From positions 1 through 9,444 of the forward strand of contig CALGIR010000232.1 of assembly GCA_937915475.1 (NCBI GenBank): a stretch of DNA of 9,444 bases, written 5' to 3'. Positions 6,011 to 9,444 of this stretch are shown here, piece after piece. Position numbers and translations under genes: made by a program. Below the pieces are notes generated by a model. The model did not search any database. It worked only from the letters and a program-made list of their open reading frames with translations, and was not told where the DNA came from. This DNA comes from an uncultured Bacteroidales bacterium (lineage in GTDB: Bacteria > Bacteroidota > Bacteroidia > Bacteroidales > Tenuifilaceae). Each line of letters starts with the position of its first letter. Positions within the stretch are counted from its first letter, which is position 1.

Positions 6011-9000
6011 AGTTTTGTAAGTATTCGGCAATCGCCTCAAGCATGACATTAACCGGAATAGGCTTATTTAAAAACTTATCCATTCCACTCTCTATTCCTG
6101 CTCTTTGGTGCTCGGGGCTTGGGTAGGCTGTTTGACAAATCACTTTAATCCCACTCTTTATTTTCTTTATCTGTTTTGTTGCCTCAAAACCATCAACTTC
6201 AGGCATTACAATATCCATTAAAACCACATCTATGGCTCTCGCCTTTACCAATTTCACAGCCTCTTTTCCATTGCGAGCCCAAATTATGTTTACTCCTGTT
6301 GGTTTAACAAGGGTTTGTATATACTTGAAATTGGAATCGATATCATCAGCAACCATAATCGTTTTATTGCTCCAATTATACTCCTCCATTTGATTTGGTG
6401 GAATAAACTCGTCGAATTTAGCTCTAACTGGTATATAGGGCAGGGTAAAGAAGAAAGTAGAACCCTGATTTTTGGTGCTATTTACCCATATTTTACCCCC
6501 TAAGCGTTCAATAATATTTTTTGATATTGTTAAACCCAGGCCCAATCCACTAAAGTTGCGGGTTGCTGTTCCATCGGCTTGCCTAAATGATTTGAAAATA
6601 ATTTCTTGCTCTTTCTTGTCGAGACCAAATCCTGTATCAATTACGTAAAATAAAAGAGTACACGGATCCTTAAAGGTGTACCCAAACTCTATAAATCCTT
6701 TACTTGTAAACTTGAGTGCATTTGATAAAAGGTGTTTAACCACTTGTGATAAACGTTCAGGATCAGTTAAAATGGTGAAATTCTCATCTGCTACACCAAG
6801 TTTAATAGCGGTTTTTAGTTTAGCTACATCGTTCTGTTCAACGAAATCCTTATATGTATTTTGGAGGATTTGGTTAAGCTTACATTCTCGCTTTTTTATG
6901 GTTAGTTGATTTGTCTCAATAGCCGATATGTCAATCAGATCATTGATTATACCTAAAAGTGCGTTTGAGTGCTTTAGTAATTGGTTTGGTATTTCGAACT
7001 TCTCTTCAAACGATATGGATGAACTATTTAATAATGAAGAAAAACCAAGTATAACATTCAAAGGAGTTCTAATCTCGTGAGATAGGTTTGATAAAAAGGC
7101 AGTTTTTAACCTGTCGGATTCTTCTGCTTTTGCTTTCGCTATTAGCATCTCCTTCTCATTCTCTTTACGATTTGTGATATTTGTAAAAACAAAAATCAAA
7201 TGGGCTACTTCGCCACGCCTATTATAAACAGGCGAAACAGAAAACTCATACCAATGATTTGGCCCATTGTATATGGAGAAATATTTCTCGCCTTGAATAA
7301 CTGAACCCAAAAGAGCCTTTTTTATAGCATTTGAAAGAATTGGGAAGTTTACTTTCCCCATAAATCCAGGAAATTGCGAACCCAGGATTAAATCTGCGGT
7401 CTGATTTGAAATCTTTTCTATTTCTGGATTACACGATTCAACTATTCCCTCTGGAGAGGTAATAATAACCCCTATGGGTACATTGTTAATCGCCTTAGTT
7501 AAAACATAAGCATTATGCTCTGCTAGTTTGCGTTTGGTTATATCTATTGAAACCTCACCTATTAGAGGCTGATTTCTTGCACCTAAAAACTTAAACTTAT
7601 GCGTTACATAAGTGCGTTCAGTTTTCTGCTTATCACCTAGTTGTTCCTCAACAATAACAAAATCGTGTTTATTAATAAATTTATCTTCTTCCAAAAATCT
7701 ATTTTCTTGTGAAGCAGGAAATATATACTTAAGATTTTTTTTCTCGTAATTAAAAAGACCAAAAACTTCATCTAAATGTGCATTCTGATAGAACACATTA
7801 CCATCAAAATCTCGAATAATTACTCCAACTGGCATAGAGTTTAGGAGAGCTTCAAACTGTTTTTTATTTTCACTACGTTCTTCCTCCGCTACTGTTAATT
7901 CTGTTATATCTTTAAAATCTTCAATAATTCCAATAAACTCCCCATTTTTGCCCTCAAATGGCTCTGCCTTATAATCACAAACAACTTTTTGTCCATGCCG
8001 TGAGAACCTAACCTCCCTGTTTGAAACTACAGCTACACCGCTCTTTATCTGCTCCAATGGGCAGCCATCAGTATGGCACCTAACACTTGGGAAAACATTA
8101 TAACATTTTTCATTCAATGCTCGCCCTACCTGAACTCCCGACATTCTATAGAACGAATCATTTACCTGAATCACATTAAAATCGGAGTCGATGATTCTTA
8201 TGCCATTAACTGTTGAATTAAAGATTTTATTAAGCTGTGCACTTTTACCAATTATCTCTTTTGACCGTTCTCTTAATTTCTCTTCAAGACCTTTCTTTAA
8301 GTAAAGGGCAGCATCAATTATTCTATTTTTAAAAATAAAAAGGAAAGTAATAATAAACACCAAAATTAGTACAACAACAAAAACCAAGCGATTAATCTGA
8401 CTGGTATAATCCTTATGGATTTGGTTTGTATCAATGCTATAGAAAACAGCTGCTTTTACCTCCCTATTTTCAGTTACCAAATTTGCTAGTTTTACTACAC
8501 AATACCTGTTTTTATCAATAGTAATATTTTGATTATTTTTTTTGATATCAATGAGACTGAGGGTACTATCAAATTGCACATTTTTACCAACTACTTTGGT
8601 AATGTAACTCTCTGATGATGCGCTTAAATTTGATTGAGGATTAACTACTGATTTATCAATCAGGGCATATAAAGTATTGCCTGTGGGGGTTAAACCTTTA
8701 AACACCTCTTTATCACTTATAGCTATACAGATACTATAATCCTCATTCTTCGCTAAATTCGAAACAAGTAAAAATTCAACTCCAGAATCAGTTAGAACAA
8801 AATAGTTGGCAATATCTAAAAAAGCAGTGTTTTCATTAAACAAATACTCTGAATAGTGAGTTGAAAATCCATTGGTTTGAAATAAAACATTTTCACTTGT
8901 TTGGATAGAAACCTGAGCATTATGTGAAAGTAATATACTGCTATTAATTTTAGAAATAATATCCTCAATAACAGGAATATTCTCCTCGTAAATTGCATTA

Positions 9001-9245
9001 ACAAACTGTTGGTTATTCTTAAGTGTATATATAGTCTGCGAAAAGTAATTTACATATGAACAATATTCTGCATTAAGTAATTTTGTTTCTTTCTCGGAAA
9101 GACAACAAATTCTTAACTCCCTGTTCTCCTGAATTTGATATACAGTATTTAGGACATAGAATGTTGAAATAATTATATATAAGGTAATAACGGAGAGAAA
9201 TAAATATCGAAATATTCGTTTACTAAAAACTGAAAATGTTTTCAC
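6009..9245 (-). CDS. Membrane hybrid sensor histidine kinase with three PAS domains and receiver
   Basis: The 1078-residue inner-membrane protein has TM1 (about 12-33), a periplasmic sensor of about 250 residues (34-286, family not recognised, possibly Cache-like), TM2 (287-305), a linker helix, PAS1 (about 338-448), PAS2 (464-572), PAS3 (582-693), a short coiled stretch, HisKA (710-777) with SHEIRTPLN and phospho-acceptor His723, HATPase (about 822-937) with N-box Asn842, DTGFGL and GLGLGL, and a receiver (961-1076) with Asp967/Asp968, phospho-acceptor Asp1011 in LMDIVMPEVDG and Lys1061. All catalytic residues are present. No DNA-binding domain follows, so phosphate must pass to another protein or the receiver acts as a brake. 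PAS1 holds Cys381, Cys390 and Cys395 (CYNVFPSVRCHTDGCPL), a pattern known in some PAS domains; Cys47, Cys48 and Cys62 lie at the start of the periplasmic part. The gene stands alone with its own promoter, and no partner regulator is adjacent. Confidence 0.95.
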   Translation of the reverse strand: MKTFSVFSKRIFRYLFLSVITLYIIISTFYVLNTVYQIQENRELRICCLSEKETKLLNAEYCSYVNYFSQTIYTLKNNQQFVNAIYEENIPVIEDIISKINSSILLSHNAQVSIQTSENVLFQTNGFSTHYSEYLFNENTAFLDIANYFVLTDSGVEFLLVSNLAKNEDYSICIAISDKEVFKGLTPTGNTLYALIDKSVVNPQSNLSASSESYITKVVGKNVQFDSTLSLIDIKKNNQNITIDKNRYCVVKLANLVTENREVKAAVFYSIDTNQIHKDYTSQINRLVFVVVLILVFIITFLFIFKNRIIDAALYLKKGLEEKLRERSKEIIGKSAQLNKIFNSTVNGIRIIDSDFNVIQVNDSFYRMSGVQVGRALNEKCYNVFPSVRCHTDGCPLEQIKSGVAVVSNREVRFSRHGQKVVCDYKAEPFEGKNGEFIGIIEDFKDITELTVAEEERSENKKQFEALLNSMPVGVIIRDFDGNVFYQNAHLDEVFGLFNYEKKNLKYIFPASQENRFLEEDKFINKHDFVIVEEQLGDKQKTERTYVTHKFKFLGARNQPLIGEVSIDITKRKLAEHNAYVLTKAINNVPIGVIITSPEGIVESCNPEIEKISNQTADLILGSQFPGFMGKVNFPILSNAIKKALLGSVIQGEKYFSIYNGPNHWYEFSVSPVYNRRGEVAHLIFVFTNITNRKENEKEMLIAKAKAEESDRLKTAFLSNLSHEIRTPLNVILGFSSLLNSSSISFEEKFEIPNQLLKHSNALLGIINDLIDISAIETNQLTIKKRECKLNQILQNTYKDFVEQNDVAKLKTAIKLGVADENFTILTDPERLSQVVKHLLSNALKFTSKGFIEFGYTFKDPCTLLFYVIDTGFGLDKKEQEIIFKSFRQADGTATRNFSGLGLGLTISKNIIERLGGKIWVNSTKNQGSTFFFTLPYIPVRAKFDEFIPPNQMEEYNWSNKTIMVADDIDSNFKYIQTLVKPTGVNIIWARNGKEAVKLVKARAIDVVLMDIVMPEVDGFEATKQIKKIKSGIKVICQTAYPSPEHQRAGIESGMDKFLNKPIPVNVMLEAIAEYLQN

Positions 9246-9276
9246 AAAAAGGCAGTTTACATATTAGACAAAGATT

Positions 9277-9306
9277 CAAATGTAGTCCATTTTTAATATT
9301 TTACAA
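9277..9306 (-). promoter_or_regulatory. Bacteroidota housekeeping-type promoter of the hybrid kinase
   Basis: On the minus strand TACATTTG (9277-9284) fits the -7 consensus TAnnTTTG exactly, and TTG (9304-9306) lies 19 bases upstream, where the -33 element is expected. The -7 box is 31 bases before the kinase ATG. There is no competing gene start nearby. Confidence 0.55.
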
Positions 9307-9315
9307 TGTTATTAC

Positions 9316-9347
9316 AAAAAAAGAGGTGAAAAATTTCACCTCTTTTT
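9316..9347 (-). terminator. Terminator hairpin of the T9SS cargo gene, symmetrical
   Basis: GAGGTGAAA (9323-9331) and TTTCACCTC (9334-9342) form a perfect stem flanked by seven A residues on one side and five T residues on the other, so it can work in both directions. On the minus strand it lies about 20 bases after the stop of the secreted-protein gene, upstream of the kinase promoter. Confidence 0.88.
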
Positions 9348-9367
9348 AAATATTATTACTCAAAATA

Positions 9368-9444
9368 TTACTGCTTCACAACCTTAACAATCGACTGCGA
9401 ACCATCCTCTCCAGTCAGGCGTATTAAATACACACCTGCCTGCA
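9368..9444 (-). CDS. C-terminal end of a type IX secretion cargo protein (partial)
   Basis: Only the last 24 codons and the TAA are in the window; the gene continues past the right edge. The peptide includes AGVYLIRLTGEDGSQ and ends in IVKVVKQ. This is the typical end of a type A T9SS C-terminal sorting domain: a GxY strand, a short turn, then a K-V-V/I-K strand at the very end. Such proteins cross the outer membrane by T9SS and lose this signal, often being anchored to surface lipopolysaccharide. What the body of the protein does cannot be told from here. Confidence 0.8.
   Translation of the reverse strand, partial: QAGVYLIRLTGEDGSQSIVKVVKQ

Noticed and set aside
6315..6909. Plus-strand frames opposite the receiver and HATPase regions
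   Set aside because: Antisense to intact, recognisable kinase motifs.
8816..9004. Second minus-strand frame within the kinase sensor region
   Set aside because: Out of frame with the kinase, with no recognisable features; the kinase frame is continuous.

Overview
The window looks like chromosomal DNA of an AT-rich member of the Bacteroidota, probably an environmental Bacteroidales- or Marinilabiliales-like organism. Four things point there: a type IX secretion (T9SS) C-terminal sorting signal at the right edge, a sigma/anti-sigma/outer-membrane-protein cluster of the Bacteroidota type, a TAnnTTTG-type -7 promoter, and the near absence of Shine-Dalgarno sequences. I see no insertion sequence, integrase, tRNA, rRNA or CRISPR array.

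Layout, left to right. Positions 1-305 hold no convincing gene. A minus-strand gene (306-2273) encodes a signal peptide, eight TPR units in exact 40-residue register, one membrane helix and a cytoplasmic domain that reads as a degenerate SpoIIE/PP2C phosphatase lacking most metal-binding residues. Upstream of it on the same strand, behind a strong terminator (2318-2344), is a three-gene stress-type module read right to left: ECF sigma factor (4494-4973), membrane anti-sigma factor (3448-4491, two bases after the sigma stop) and outer-membrane beta-barrel protein (2370-3368). Both the sigma gene and the barrel gene are preceded by nearly the same promoter, CTGTAACTTTT followed by CGTC, so the sigma factor probably drives its own operon and adds a second promoter for the barrel gene. 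The anti-sigma factor carries a tandem duplication of its cytoplasmic domain.

Divergent from the sigma gene is a lipoprotein acid phosphatase/5'-nucleotidase of the e(P4) class C family (5173-5961, plus strand). Its upstream region has a perfect inverted repeat and a seven-codon mini-ORF with an A10 tract that overlaps its start. It ends at a terminator (5982-6010) that abuts the stop codon of a convergent gene, a 1078-residue hybrid sensor histidine kinase (6009-9245, minus strand) with a large periplasmic sensor, three PAS domains, HisKA, HATPase and a receiver domain. This kinase has its own promoter (9277-9306). Further right are a hairpin terminator (9316-9347) and the last 24 codons of a T9SS-secreted protein (9368-9444).

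The theme is envelope sensing and signalling: an ECF module watching the envelope, a membrane hybrid kinase, and a TPR membrane protein whose enzymatic output domain appears to have become non-catalytic. None of these families is new. The parts that look least described are the pseudophosphatase, the duplicated anti-sigma domain and the paired self-regulatory promoters.
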